Part shown: piece by piece, positions 42,214 to 50,975 of the stretch
How positions within the stretch are numbered: position 1 is the first letter of the stretch
How the letters are laid out: each line of letters opens with the position of its first letter
Source of the DNA: CAADGU01 sp964581605
GTDB lineage: Bacteria > Chloroflexota > Anaerolineae > Promineifilales > Promineifilaceae
DNA length: 64,000 nt
Direction: 5' to 3'
NCBI GenBank assembly: GCA_964581605.1
Contig: CAZOPF010000015.1
Span: forward strand, 1 to 64,000
The notes under the pieces: model-generated
Told to the model about the DNA's origin: nothing
What the model saw: only the letters and a program-made list of their open reading frames with translations
The model's database searches: none
Translations under genes and position numbers: made by a program

Positions 42214-42300
42214 TGGGGTGGGGTGCGATACGGCCTCGTCTCAATATCTCATCCTCGCTTGCTTGTTCCCATACTCCGATTCTGATAAACTGCCTACGTG

Positions 42301-44562
42301 ATGAGACGCCGCTTTCGATTGCTTGCCGTGGGATTACTGCTGCTGTTGGGTTTGGGAATCTGGGCCAGCAGCCGGCAGCCTATGGCTGCCCAGGTATTGG
42401 TGGTCAGTGGGCTGGCACAGGTGAGCGATTCCTTGCAGTTGCAGGTGTCGTTGTCACCGCCATTTAGCCAGCCGGGGATGCACTTACAACTTCAAGCCAT
42501 TTTAACGAATGTAGATACCCAGACGGCCGCCCCCGAAGTGATCTTCCAGCTGCCGGCCGGCCTGGCTTTGGCGGATGGTTTATTACCGGCGGGGGTGACG
42601 GTGAATGTGCAAAGCCGCAGCCTGACGTGGCTGCCGGTAGTGGCTTCGGGCGGTGTGGCTCAAATCAGCCTGCCGCTTCGCCTGGAAACGGCCGATGTGC
42701 AAAACCCGGAGCAGGCCATCACAGCAATTCTCAAATTCAACAACGCTGAGGAAACGATATCGGCCCCATTTTGGGCCGGTATTCCCCCGCTGATCAATGG
42801 GATTCTCAGCCCGCCGCAAGTGTCAGTGGGGCAACCTTTTCAGTTACGTGCCGAATTGAGCGGTGCCGGGCCGTTCAGCCAGGTGTGGGATTTGGGTGAC
42901 GGCCGTGTCCTAAAAGTGATTGATCCCGTCATCCTCTTCTCTCAGCCCGGCCAGTATGAAGTGAAATTGGAAGCCAGCAACCCCATTGGCACTGTTTCCC
43001 AAACCCGGCTAATCACTGTTGTGCCCCATCCGGCGGCCCAATTTACTTTGGATGATATGACTCCTGGCGTAGGGCAAACTGTCACCTTCATCAGCCAGAG
43101 CGGAGGGGCACAGCCGTTGCAATACGCCTGGGATTTTGGTGATGGCGTCACGAGCACAGAAGCCTCCCCCCAGCACCAATACAACGGTTTGGGCACGTAC
43201 CAGGTGCATTTGCGGGTGTGGAATCAATACGGTCAGTCAGACGCTTTTTGGTCGGTGACGGTGGGGCCGCTACCTGGCGCCGACATGATTGCGCCAGAGA
43301 GTGTGCTTGCCGGGCAGCGGTTTCAATTGCAAGGGGTAGGTGATGCCTCGGTGCAGCGGTTTGAGTGGGATATGGGCGACGGCCGTTACCACGAAGGCGC
43401 GACTATCAATCATCTGTATACCCACACTGGTGACTACTACATTACGATGATAGCCGTAAATGAATTTGGAGCCACGCAAATGGGGAGATGGATTCATGTA
43501 GACCCCGGTCTGCTGCAATTCTATTTGCCTATGATTGTGAACGGGGGTGGGGCTGGGGTGACGGCCGTAGCTGAAGACCCCCTGACCGGTTTAGACCTGC
43601 CGCCGGTAGAACTGGCACAGCCGTTTATACTGGCCCCGCTGGAAATTGCGCCGGGCACACTCCCGGCTGAACAGCTTTTTGCCTATATCAACGAGGCGCG
43701 GCGGCAATTCGGCCGTTCCCCACTAAGCAATGTGTCGTCGCTCAATGCTGCTGCCCAAAACCACGCTGCGGATATGGCCGCCTACGGCTACACGGCCCAC
43801 ACCGGCTCCGATGGCTCAGTCCCGGCGGAACGTTTCATCTGGTATGGATATACGAGTGGGTATGCCGGGGAGACAACGGCCTGGGGGTTTGAAGAGGCAC
43901 GGCAGGCGGTGGAATTCTGGGTAAACAGCCCGTCACATCGTGCTATTTTGTTAAATGAAGCGGCAACCGATGTGGGCGTGGGTTATTCTGCAGATTTTAA
44001 TGCACCTAACGTCTGGTACTGGTCGGCGGAATTTGGCAATGCCTTTGCGGCGCGCCCGGTTCCGGCTGTGCGGCTGCAAGAACCGGCTCAAAACACGGAA
44101 GCAATGGTGGCAACGGCCGTAACCTACGCCTGGAACTGGCCGGTTGCTCTAACGGGCAATCAACATTTTGTGCTGTATCTGCACACGCAACAAGGCTCAT
44201 TTCCTGTTGCCGAATTGTACCAGCCTACGCATGGCACCTACTTTGCTGTGCAGTTAACGGCCGACAGCTTCACCAGTGGGAGCAGCCGCTTGCAGGTTTT
44301 GCCGGGGCGGTATGAGTGGCAGGTGAAGCTGGAAGATGGCAATGGCACTGTGCTGGCTGAAGGGGAACGGCGTTCTATTGCTTTCCGGGAAGACCCAAAC
44401 GCACCAACGGTTACACCAACGCCGACGGAAACGGGCACGGCCGTACCCCCCACGCCCACCGTACCCACAGCCACGCCGACCCTGGCCTGGCCGACGGATA
44501 CGCCACCACCACCGCCCCCAACAGAACCGCCACCACTGGTGACCGGCACTCCCAGCCCTTAG
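42301..44562 (+). CDS. Secreted multi-domain protein with PKD repeats and a CAP/SCP domain
   Basis: This 753-residue protein begins with a signal sequence (RLLAVGLLLLLGLGIWASS) and a beta-rich domain of about 130 residues resembling DUF11-type surface domains. Two or three PKD domains follow, with WDLGDGRV, YAWDFGDGVTST and FEWDMGDGRYHEG, then a CAP (YkwD-type) domain at about residues 460-585 (LFAYINEARRQFGRSPLSNV, AYGYTAHTGSDG, FWVNSPSHRAILLNE). A further domain of about 100 residues leads to a Thr/Pro-rich tail. No LPxTG or PEP motif is present, so how it is retained is unclear. The ATG at 42301 is chosen over an adjacent GTG. It converges with the sortase genes. Confidence 0.85.
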   Translation: MRRRFRLLAVGLLLLLGLGIWASSRQPMAAQVLVVSGLAQVSDSLQLQVSLSPPFSQPGMHLQLQAILTNVDTQTAAPEVIFQLPAGLALADGLLPAGVTVNVQSRSLTWLPVVASGGVAQISLPLRLETADVQNPEQAITAILKFNNAEETISAPFWAGIPPLINGILSPPQVSVGQPFQLRAELSGAGPFSQVWDLGDGRVLKVIDPVILFSQPGQYEVKLEASNPIGTVSQTRLITVVPHPAAQFTLDDMTPGVGQTVTFISQSGGAQPLQYAWDFGDGVTSTEASPQHQYNGLGTYQVHLRVWNQYGQSDAFWSVTVGPLPGADMIAPESVLAGQRFQLQGVGDASVQRFEWDMGDGRYHEGATINHLYTHTGDYYITMIAVNEFGATQMGRWIHVDPGLLQFYLPMIVNGGGAGVTAVAEDPLTGLDLPPVELAQPFILAPLEIAPGTLPAEQLFAYINEARRQFGRSPLSNVSSLNAAAQNHAADMAAYGYTAHTGSDGSVPAERFIWYGYTSGYAGETTAWGFEEARQAVEFWVNSPSHRAILLNEAATDVGVGYSADFNAPNVWYWSAEFGNAFAARPVPAVRLQEPAQNTEAMVATAVTYAWNWPVALTGNQHFVLYLHTQQGSFPVAELYQPTHGTYFAVQLTADSFTSGSSRLQVLPGRYEWQVKLEDGNGTVLAEGERRSIAFREDPNAPTVTPTPTETGTAVPPTPTVPTATPTLAWPTDTPPPPPPTEPPPLVTGTPSP

Positions 44563-44567
44563 TGGTA

Positions 44568-44608
44568 ATGGGTAATCAGGTAATTCTTTCACTTACCTGA
44601 TTACCCAT
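44568..44608. terminator. Word-type hairpin between convergent genes
   Basis: ATGGGTAATCAGGTAA pairs exactly with TTACCTGATTACCCAT over a 9-base loop. It lies between two converging genes, so it may serve as a bidirectional terminator. The words belong to the GGTAAT family. Confidence 0.75.
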
Positions 44609-44639
44609 AACTTACCCAGCTCCTCCCTAGTGTCACTGA

Positions 44640-45215
44640 TTAAGCCGAGCGGCGACGTCTTTCCAGAACGATGCCTGCTGCCATTAAAAGGACGCCCCCT
44701 ATTATGGCGCCAATAGCGGCGCTGTTAACGGCAGTAGTTACGATAGTTTGCCCCTGGTTTGCGGCGGATGCACCTGACTGAGGCAGTACAATAATAGCGT
44801 TAGTCCCCTGGCTGACGCAGAAATTGACATCTGTTTGCACCAGCCCATTCTCCGGTAAAACGGGCACAAAAAGTGGGTTTTTTGAGGTGACTATCCATTT
44901 GCTGGCGTCGGGGCGGGCTGTCACTTCCCAAATGCTCTGCCCGGCGGCCGCCAGGCCATAGGTGCCATCGCTTCCTGTAGTCAATGAAAGTACAGTCGCC
45001 TTATCGCTACTTACAAAAACGATCTCAACGCCGGGAACCGGATTTTCACCGGCTACCCCTGTACCCACGCAAAGGCCATCGCCATTTACATCTGTATAGA
45101 CGGCACCGGCCAGTTTGCCGCGATCACCATCTTGAGCAGCGGCCGTTGCTACGGCAAATACCATGAGCAGGGCTGCCATGGCCAGGGCTAAAGTTCGTTG
45201 TTGCCAAAATTTCAT
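44640..45215 (-). CDS. Surface protein with LPxSG-like sorting signal, probable sortase substrate
   Basis: This 191-residue protein has a signal peptide (LALAMAALLMVFAVATAAA) and one SdrD/Cna-B-like beta domain (GKLAGAVYTDVNGDGLCVG, TGSDGTYGLAA). At the C-terminus LPQSG is followed by a polar stretch, a membrane segment (AIGAIIGGVLLMAAGIVLE) and RRRRSA. The layout is that of a cell-wall sorting signal, although about 22 residues separate the motif from the hydrophobic segment. The gene lies 35 bases after the sortase gene on the same strand, which supports a dedicated enzyme-substrate pair. AAGGAGG stands before the ATG. Confidence 0.75.
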   Translation of the reverse strand: MKFWQQRTLALAMAALLMVFAVATAAAQDGDRGKLAGAVYTDVNGDGLCVGTGVAGENPVPGVEIVFVSSDKATVLSLTTGSDGTYGLAAAGQSIWEVTARPDASKWIVTSKNPLFVPVLPENGLVQTDVNFCVSQGTNAIIVLPQSGASAANQGQTIVTTAVNSAAIGAIIGGVLLMAAGIVLERRRRSA

Positions 45216-45250
45216 CTTAAACCTCCTTAAATAAAAATGTACTGATGTAG

Positions 45251-46042
45251 TTAATTGCCGGCGTGGCTGCTGGCTGGCGCAACGGATTCGTTGCTGGCAC
45301 GGTTGTCTGCGCCAACGGCCGGAAAAGCAACCACGATCAGCCGGTGTGAATTGTCTTCATAGGGCCAGCAAGTAACCAACGTCAGGCGTTCATCATCGGT
45401 TGGGCTGATCCAGTGCGCGTTTTCCATACGCACAGCCAGCGTTTGGTCGCGTTCCGGCAGGATTTCTACGGTGGATACGGTGTAGGTATACGGCCGTTCA
45501 CGGCCGTATACAACAATTTCGTCTCCCGACTCCAGGTTAGCTAAATCCCGAAATACTTCTCCTTCAATGTTGTGATGCCCATTCAGGACTGTATTTCCCG
45601 CTTTGCCCAATGGAGCGCTGGTATTGTGCCAGCCTACATGATAATCGCCGGGTACTTCCCATTGATAATAAATCTGCCCATTATTCTGCACCTGAATCAG
45701 GCCAACACTGTTGACGGGTGCATCCAAATTCAGACTGGGGATGATGATTCGTTCGGGCTGCCCTTGGACATATGTCAGCGCGGTTTCACTGGCGATTGGC
45801 CCGGTTGCCTGGTCTGTTTCGTCACCTTTTATGAGGGTTTCCGGCAGTAGGGGAATGTTGGTCGCTGCCATATCCGGCGGTGTTGTGGGCAGGCTGGCAG
45901 CCTGGATAGGTTCGGTAGAGGGGGAGGGTGCTTTTAAAAGGATGAGGGAGATGGTGACGGCCGTACATACAATAACAAAACCCATCACCATAAACACAAT
46001 CCCCAGGGGGATAACCTTTTCTTCGGATGACTGCTTTGCCAT
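45251..46042 (-). CDS. Sortase
   Basis: This 263-residue transpeptidase is anchored by an N-terminal membrane helix (IPLGIVFMVMGFVIVCTAVT) and followed by a linker of about 75 residues and the sortase beta-barrel. The catalytic His lies in TVLNGHHNIEGEVF, the Cys in LTLVTCWPY and the Arg in NSHRLIVVA. It cleaves a sorting signal and joins the protein to a cell-envelope amine; the class is not clear from sequence alone. A consensus-like promoter places the transcription start at or next to the ATG, and no Shine-Dalgarno sequence exists, so the mRNA is probably leaderless. The downstream gene encodes a likely substrate. Confidence 0.9.
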   Translation of the reverse strand: MAKQSSEEKVIPLGIVFMVMGFVIVCTAVTISLILLKAPSPSTEPIQAASLPTTPPDMAATNIPLLPETLIKGDETDQATGPIASETALTYVQGQPERIIIPSLNLDAPVNSVGLIQVQNNGQIYYQWEVPGDYHVGWHNTSAPLGKAGNTVLNGHHNIEGEVFRDLANLESGDEIVVYGRERPYTYTVSTVEILPERDQTLAVRMENAHWISPTDDERLTLVTCWPYEDNSHRLIVVAFPAVGADNRASNESVAPASSHAGN

Positions 46043-46048
46043 AAGGTT

Positions 46049-46077
46049 AGTATAAACGACATATGCGGTTATGTAAA
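46049..46077 (-). promoter_or_regulatory. Promoter of the sortase operon, probably leaderless
   Basis: On the minus strand TTTACA (46072-46077) is separated by 17 bases from TATACT (46049-46054). The expected start of transcription, seven bases on, coincides with the A of the sortase ATG (46042). Confidence 0.7.
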
Positions 46078-46123
46078 GAAAAGTTGTTTGACAATTAAAC
46101 AGGTATCGCTACTGCGTAAATGA

Positions 46124-47839
46124 TCATCTTTTATCCCGGCTACTCCACAATTGCCAGACAATAAGGATAATCAGAAGGAATGTGAGCACAGCGGCGCTCA
46201 TATATCCAACAAAAGCAATGGTGGTAAAAGTGGAGGAATGGTCTGCCTCAAATGCGGCCGCAATGCCAGTGGCAATGGCCGAGCCAACAATCATGCCACT
46301 AAGCAGTATGCCTAAGATCACAAAACGCACCAATCGCCCCAAACGATCGATTTGTTCATTCAAGCCAGATGTATCGTGATATATCTCCAGGCGGCCTTTT
46401 TGGTATTGATCCAGCCATTTCAGGGTAGCTTCTTGTAGACTGGGCAGGCGCTGGGCTACTTCACGCAAGGTATAGGTTGCTTCTTGTTTGACGACGTTCG
46501 TGATATTTTCGGCCGTAATTTCCTTGCGTATCAGCTCCAGAGTGACCCCCATACCCACTTCCACAAAGCCACCTTCGGGGAATAGCAGACGGCCGGCAGA
46601 CTCCATCTGCATCATAGATTTGATCGCCAATGTCAGGCTGGGGTCAAGTTGTAAACCGTTTTCTCGCAGGACAGACATTACCTCGTTGAGCGTTTCAGAC
46701 ATGGGCACAGATTGTTGTTGCATGAGCCGGCCCACACGCCGCTCAAAGTCATGCTGAAATGCGTGCTCATTGACTTCACGAAAGGGCACACTGAGTGCCC
46801 TTGCTGCCTGGGCCAACCCGCGCACATCAGCTTGCTGCATCACCAAAAGCAGGTTGATCATATTAGCCCGATGGCGAACGCTTAGTTCACCTACCATGCC
46901 TACATCCAAAAACACAATATCACCATCGGACCGGTTTACAAAGATGTTGCCAGGATGGAGGTCACCATGAAAAAAGCCATCAATGAGTATTTGTTTTAAT
47001 GTCGCACGCAGAGCATTTTTAGCCAGTTCCTCTTTGTTAAAACCGGCTTCATCAAGGGTAGCCAAATCGGTGATCTTAATGCCATCTATGAACTCCATTG
47101 CCAGCACACGGCTGGTGCAATAATTGCTGTAGATGGCTGGCAGACGAGCACCTGGTATGCCTTCCAGGTTATGGTTTAGGCGGATGATGTTATAAGCTTC
47201 TATGCGGTAGTCCAATTCGGCCAGCACTTGCTGCCCAAACTCATCCACCACACCTACCAGCCCCATATCTTGTGCCCATTGCAGCCGCCGCTGTACCAGG
47301 CGGGCGAGCCAGCTCATGATGCCTACGTCAGCGCGTACCTGGTTGATGATGTTCGGCCGTTGCACTTTGATGACGACGTTTTCACCTGTATGTAAGGTGG
47401 CGCGATGTACCTGCCCCAGAGAAGCGGCCGCCAGAGGCGTATTGCTAAAAGTGGCGAAAAGTTCTTCCGGTGGCGCACCCAGTTCGGCAATAATAATTTC
47501 ACGCACCTGTTCATAGGGAAACGGCCGTACACTGCTTTGTAATTTGCTTAACTCCACCGCCCAATCGGGTGGTAACGCCTGCGATTGGCTAGAAATAAGC
47601 TGCCCCACCTTAACGTAAATCGGCCCCAACTCTTGTAGCAGCAATCGAGTTTTCACCGGCACAGTCAGCGCCTCAGGTGATTGGTCTACCCCATACAATA
47701 ATTCCAGAAAGAAGCGGCGTGTTATGCCAAATAAGCCGCGGTCTAATGCAAAATCCAAACCATACCGCATGATTGTGTTATAGCTTTGTTGTAAACGTAA
47801 ACTTTCTCGAATCTCATCCAGACGGTTACGCCGTTTCAT
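46124..47839 (-). CDS. ABC1/UbiB-family atypical kinase
   Basis: This 571-residue membrane-associated protein has the signatures of the ABC1/ADCK/UbiB family: the KxGQ motif in YVKVGQLISSQ, the Ala-rich nucleotide loop AAASLGQVHRA, ELDYRIEAYN, HGDLHPGNIFVN and the metal-binding DVGMVG. Two C-terminal membrane helices lie at about residues 505-565. Family members support isoprenoid quinone synthesis or lipid homeostasis with ATPase rather than classic kinase activity. Its start overlaps the end of the upstream membrane-protein gene by 14 bases, implying translational coupling. Confidence 0.93.
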   Translation of the reverse strand: MKRRNRLDEIRESLRLQQSYNTIMRYGLDFALDRGLFGITRRFFLELLYGVDQSPEALTVPVKTRLLLQELGPIYVKVGQLISSQSQALPPDWAVELSKLQSSVRPFPYEQVREIIIAELGAPPEELFATFSNTPLAAASLGQVHRATLHTGENVVIKVQRPNIINQVRADVGIMSWLARLVQRRLQWAQDMGLVGVVDEFGQQVLAELDYRIEAYNIIRLNHNLEGIPGARLPAIYSNYCTSRVLAMEFIDGIKITDLATLDEAGFNKEELAKNALRATLKQILIDGFFHGDLHPGNIFVNRSDGDIVFLDVGMVGELSVRHRANMINLLLVMQQADVRGLAQAARALSVPFREVNEHAFQHDFERRVGRLMQQQSVPMSETLNEVMSVLRENGLQLDPSLTLAIKSMMQMESAGRLLFPEGGFVEVGMGVTLELIRKEITAENITNVVKQEATYTLREVAQRLPSLQEATLKWLDQYQKGRLEIYHDTSGLNEQIDRLGRLVRFVILGILLSGMIVGSAIATGIAAAFEADHSSTFTTIAFVGYMSAAVLTFLLIILIVWQLWSSRDKR

Positions 47840-48278
47840 GTTCTACCTCCTCCTGCAATGCTTTCACATAGCCAAGTGGGGGTATCACACCAAAAATATA
47901 ATCGAGGAAACTGCCCAAGAGTCCAATGACAATGCCACCAAACAAAGCTGCCCATAAATCCGCTATTACTAACGATTTGAATAGAAAAGCCATCATCCAC
48001 AATATGACTGCATTCACCAGGATCAGCACCAGCCCATACGTCACAAAGAGCAGACGTATAGTCAGTAGTTGTAGAAACGGTTTTATAAAGGTATTCAACA
48101 GCCCCAACCCGGCAGCCATAAAAAGCAAAGATCCAAACTGATAATTAACAAGATCAATCCCTGGCATTAAGACAAGAACGGCTGCTAATGTGGTCGAGTT
48201 AACGAACAGACTCATTAGCAGCACTTTCCATTGCAGAGCCTTCCAGTAGGGGGGAACATATTTATGCAAATTTTTCAT
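47826..48278 (-). CDS. Four-helix membrane protein, phage-holin-family-4-like (DUF360 type)
   Basis: This 150-residue protein has four hydrophobic segments (for example LLMSLFVNSTTLAAVLVLMP and LLFVTYGLVLILVNAVILWM). The pattern NTFIKPFLQLLTIRLLFVTY is characteristic of the small membrane family annotated as phage holin family 4_2. Despite the name these are chromosomal proteins of unknown function, and no phage genes lie nearby. The gene overlaps and precedes the ABC1 kinase gene, so a shared membrane role is plausible. Confidence 0.8.
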   Translation of the reverse strand: MKNLHKYVPPYWKALQWKVLLMSLFVNSTTLAAVLVLMPGIDLVNYQFGSLLFMAAGLGLLNTFIKPFLQLLTIRLLFVTYGLVLILVNAVILWMMAFLFKSLVIADLWAALFGGIVIGLLGSFLDYIFGVIPPLGYVKALQEEVEHETA

Positions 48279-48389
48279 ACTACACCATCCTCCTCACAGA
48301 CAGCTAGCTGATTTATACAGCATCTCCGGTATGGCTACAACTGAAAATGTGCGATTTTTGTGAGCGTGCTACAATTTTTGCCGTCTGAT

Positions 48390-48401
48390 TGATAGCTATC
48401 A
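48390..48401. promoter_or_regulatory. Palindrome in a divergent promoter region
   Basis: TGATAGCTATCA is a perfect 12-bp palindrome in the 173-base region between two divergent genes; it might bind a regulator. No convincing -35/-10 pair was found there. Confidence 0.3.
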
Positions 48402-48451
48402 GATGATGCATCATTGGAGAGTATTAAGCAAGTTGGTCATTTTATTGATCA

Positions 48452-48805
48452 ATGGGAATGGTAATGATTACACCGGCCGGAAAGGAATGCCGTTTTTACT
48501 ATCAGGATTTTCATCGAGGACATTCCTTGCAAGAATGCCGCCTGGTTCAGGCAAATCCAAAATCTAAGGCATGGAAGCCTGGCGATTGCCAGCAATGCCC
48601 GGTACCTGGGATTTTGATGGCAAACAGCAGCCCGCATCTGGTTTTGGAGGGCGGTATAAAGGAAAGCTTTTTAGGTATCGGCCGCCGAGTAGAGGTGTCT
48701 GCATTTTGTAGTAAACATCTGGTAGATGTATCTGAGCCGCAAGTAGGTTGCCGACAATGTGCCATGGAAAAACCAGGGCTGCGAGAGCTATTTGGCGATG
48801 GGTAA
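48452..48805 (+). CDS. Conserved Cys-rich protein of unknown function
   Basis: This 117-residue protein contains eight cysteines and several histidines in an ordered pattern: KECRFYYQDFHRGHSLQECR, then WKPGDCQQCPVPG, VSAFCSKHLVDV and VGCRQCAMEKPG. CxxC pairs with His suggest zinc or iron-sulfur binding. It looks like a protein I associate with Chloroflexota genomes, but I know no function. Three in-frame ATGs (48452, 48458, 48464) are possible starts; MITPAGKEC at 48464 gives the most compact form. The gene is isolated on the plus strand between minus-strand operons. Confidence 0.7.
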   Translation: MGMVMITPAGKECRFYYQDFHRGHSLQECRLVQANPKSKAWKPGDCQQCPVPGILMANSSPHLVLEGGIKESFLGIGRRVEVSAFCSKHLVDVSEPQVGCRQCAMEKPGLRELFGDG

Positions 48806-48827
48806 AATTGGCCGGCCTTCTGGCCCC

Positions 48828-49817
48828 TCAAAACCGGCCCAATTGCCTGATCTCCTGCCGCAGGTCAAGAATTGCTGCTGCGCTTAGGCTATCGCCAAAC
48901 AGATGATAATGATGCTTCTGATAAGCCAGTTCACTACACTTGTGAAAGAAGCGGGCTGACTGGCGATTGGCGTGCCACCCTTTCGCCAACAGCATTTCCA
49001 GGCTAAACAAGGTGCGTTCGTGGCCAGAGCAGGCTAACCGATATTGGCCGACCGTCAGCGTATTTTGGGTGACTTCATCTGCCAGATATTTCTTGATCCA
49101 CCGCCGTTCTTGCACCAGCGCCCACAAGATGATTACCAAAATCAGGCAAACGCCACCCCAGTCGAAAAGAAAACTAAAGCAGACCAGAATGCCACCCGTG
49201 GAGACGGTGAGATTGTGCATAAAATGGAGAAAGACGGCCGCCCCCCAGCCCAAGGTTACGGCCGTTATCTTCACCAGAAATTGAGGCGAGAGCCGGGCGA
49301 CCGCAATCCCCAATCCGGTCATACTGGAAAACAGCGCATGGTTCAGCCCAAAAATGACGGTGCGTAGAAAGATGTTAACTCCCCACGCCTCCGCCCCATT
49401 TGCCCAATACTCATTCATAAAATAAAACACATTCTCCACCATAGCAAAGCCCAGCCCCACCATCGCCCCATAAATAATGCCGTCTAGCGGGCTATCAATT
49501 TCCTGTCGCCAGAAGAGGAATATAGCCAACAGCACCAGACCTTTCACGCTTTCTTCTACCAGGGGAGCAATGAAAACAGCGACGGCCGTATCTGCCAGCA
49601 GGCTCTCGCTTATCAACGCATAAAAAGGCAAACCCAACGCTGTATTTAACGCAAAAGCCAGCATTACACTGGGTACTGCACCCCAGAAAAAGACTGCCGC
49701 CAACAACCAGGCCGGCTCTTTTTCATATCTATCGGCTGAATAGACCAACGCCACATAAAACATAGTGGGCACAACGGCCGCGATTATGGAGAAGAGTAGC
49801 AACGTAGAATCGGACAT
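48828..49817 (-). CDS. PrsW-family intramembrane metalloprotease
   Basis: This 329-residue protein with about eight membrane segments carries the PrsW/CAAX-protease-like motifs: EESVKG, then GAMVGLGFAMVENVFYF and GLNHALFSSMTGLGIA. PrsW proteins cleave membrane-bound regulators, such as anti-sigma factors, in Bacillus; the target here is unknown. The gene lies 10 bases after queA in the same operon. The C-terminal 100 residues are soluble and helical, an extension seen in some family members. Confidence 0.88.
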   Translation of the reverse strand: MSDSTLLLFSIIAAVVPTMFYVALVYSADRYEKEPAWLLAAVFFWGAVPSVMLAFALNTALGLPFYALISESLLADTAVAVFIAPLVEESVKGLVLLAIFLFWRQEIDSPLDGIIYGAMVGLGFAMVENVFYFMNEYWANGAEAWGVNIFLRTVIFGLNHALFSSMTGLGIAVARLSPQFLVKITAVTLGWGAAVFLHFMHNLTVSTGGILVCFSFLFDWGGVCLILVIILWALVQERRWIKKYLADEVTQNTLTVGQYRLACSGHERTLFSLEMLLAKGWHANRQSARFFHKCSELAYQKHHYHLFGDSLSAAAILDLRQEIRQLGRF

Positions 49818-49827
49818 ACGCCATTTA

Positions 49828-50967
49828 CTACAAAATCAACATGGCATCGCCAAATGAAAAGAAGCGATACTTTTCAGATACGGCCGTTTCATACGCCTGG
49901 CGCACCAATTCATTACCGGCAAAAGCAGACACCAGCATTAGCAAGCTGGATTGGGGCAGATGGAAATTGGTGATCAGGCTATCAACCACCCGAAAACGAT
50001 AGCCCGGATAGATAAAAAGATCCGTAGGGCCTTCAAAGGCCATCACTGGCCGCCAGGGGCAAACAGCATCGGTGTCGCCGACCGCATCTCGTTGGCTAAT
50101 GGTTTGCAAAGAGCCGCTCATGCCTGTGCTGCGGCAGGCGGCCGTTTCCAGAGTGCGCACGGCCGTTGTGCCCACAGCCACCACGCGGCCGCCGGCCAGT
50201 TTGGCTTCATTTATGCGTTTAGCGGTTTCTGGGGAGAGGCTGGCCCACTCGCTGTGAATTTTATGATCGGCTATCTGAGCGGCCGTTACAGGCTGGAAGG
50301 TGTCTAACCCCACGTGCAGGGTCACAGTTTCTAAAATAACACCTTTGTTGCGCATAGCCATTAAGAGTTCACCAGTAAAATGCAACCCCGCAGTGGGAGC
50401 AGCCGCCGAACCCGATGGCTGCGCATACACTGTCTGATACCGGCTGGCATCGGCCAATGAGGTATGGATGTAAGGGGGTAGGGGGATGTGACCCAATTCA
50501 TCCAGAAACTCATGGATTGGTTGATTGAGTTGAATCTCACGTTGCGCTCCGTCCAATACGGCCGTCACGGTAGCCACAAACGGTGTTGTTTCGCCATTCT
50601 TTCCAGTAATGAGAATCTCTGCACCGGCAGGCAGCCGTTTGCCGCCCACCAACGCCCGCCAACGAATTTCATCCAGCCGTGAAAGCAACAATATCTCTAC
50701 CTTGCCGCCAGTACGTTTACGGCCGTACAGCCGGGCCGGTATCACCCGGCTGTTGTTAACCACCAGCACATCCCCCGGCCGCAGAAAATTTTGGACATCA
50801 AGAAAGTTTTGATGGGTGATACGGCCGTCAGTTCGGTGTATCACCATTAGGCGGCTGGCATCACGTTGGGGTAGCGGCCGTTGGGCAATTAGCTCAGGAG
50901 GCAACTGATAATCAAACTCCTTCGTCTCAACGGCCCTAAACCGGGGCAGTACAATATCGTCGGACAT
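49828..50967 (-). CDS. queA: S-adenosylmethionine:tRNA ribosyltransferase-isomerase
   Basis: QueA transfers and isomerises the ribosyl group of SAM to 7-aminomethyl-7-deazaguanine in tRNA, forming epoxyqueuosine. The protein has the family start FDYQLPPELIAQRPLPQRDA and SRLMVIHR, then DVLVVNNSRVIPARLYG, PTAGLHFTGELL, VTLHVGLDTFQPV and FHLPQSSLLMLVSAFAG. At 379 residues it is somewhat longer than the usual 340-350; an extra stretch lies near residues 280-305. The stop lies 8 bases from the integrase start side, and the gene heads an operon with prsW. Confidence 0.95.
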   Translation of the reverse strand: MSDDIVLPRFRAVETKEFDYQLPPELIAQRPLPQRDASRLMVIHRTDGRITHQNFLDVQNFLRPGDVLVVNNSRVIPARLYGRKRTGGKVEILLLSRLDEIRWRALVGGKRLPAGAEILITGKNGETTPFVATVTAVLDGAQREIQLNQPIHEFLDELGHIPLPPYIHTSLADASRYQTVYAQPSGSAAAPTAGLHFTGELLMAMRNKGVILETVTLHVGLDTFQPVTAAQIADHKIHSEWASLSPETAKRINEAKLAGGRVVAVGTTAVRTLETAACRSTGMSGSLQTISQRDAVGDTDAVCPWRPVMAFEGPTDLFIYPGYRFRVVDSLITNFHLPQSSLLMLVSAFAGNELVRQAYETAVSEKYRFFSFGDAMLIL

Positions 50968-50975
50968 GATTCCAT

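Noticed and set aside
47826..48278. Phage holin, hence prophage remnant
   Set aside because: The family name is historical; there are no lysis, capsid or tail genes nearby, and the gene overlaps a chromosomal ABC1 kinase gene.
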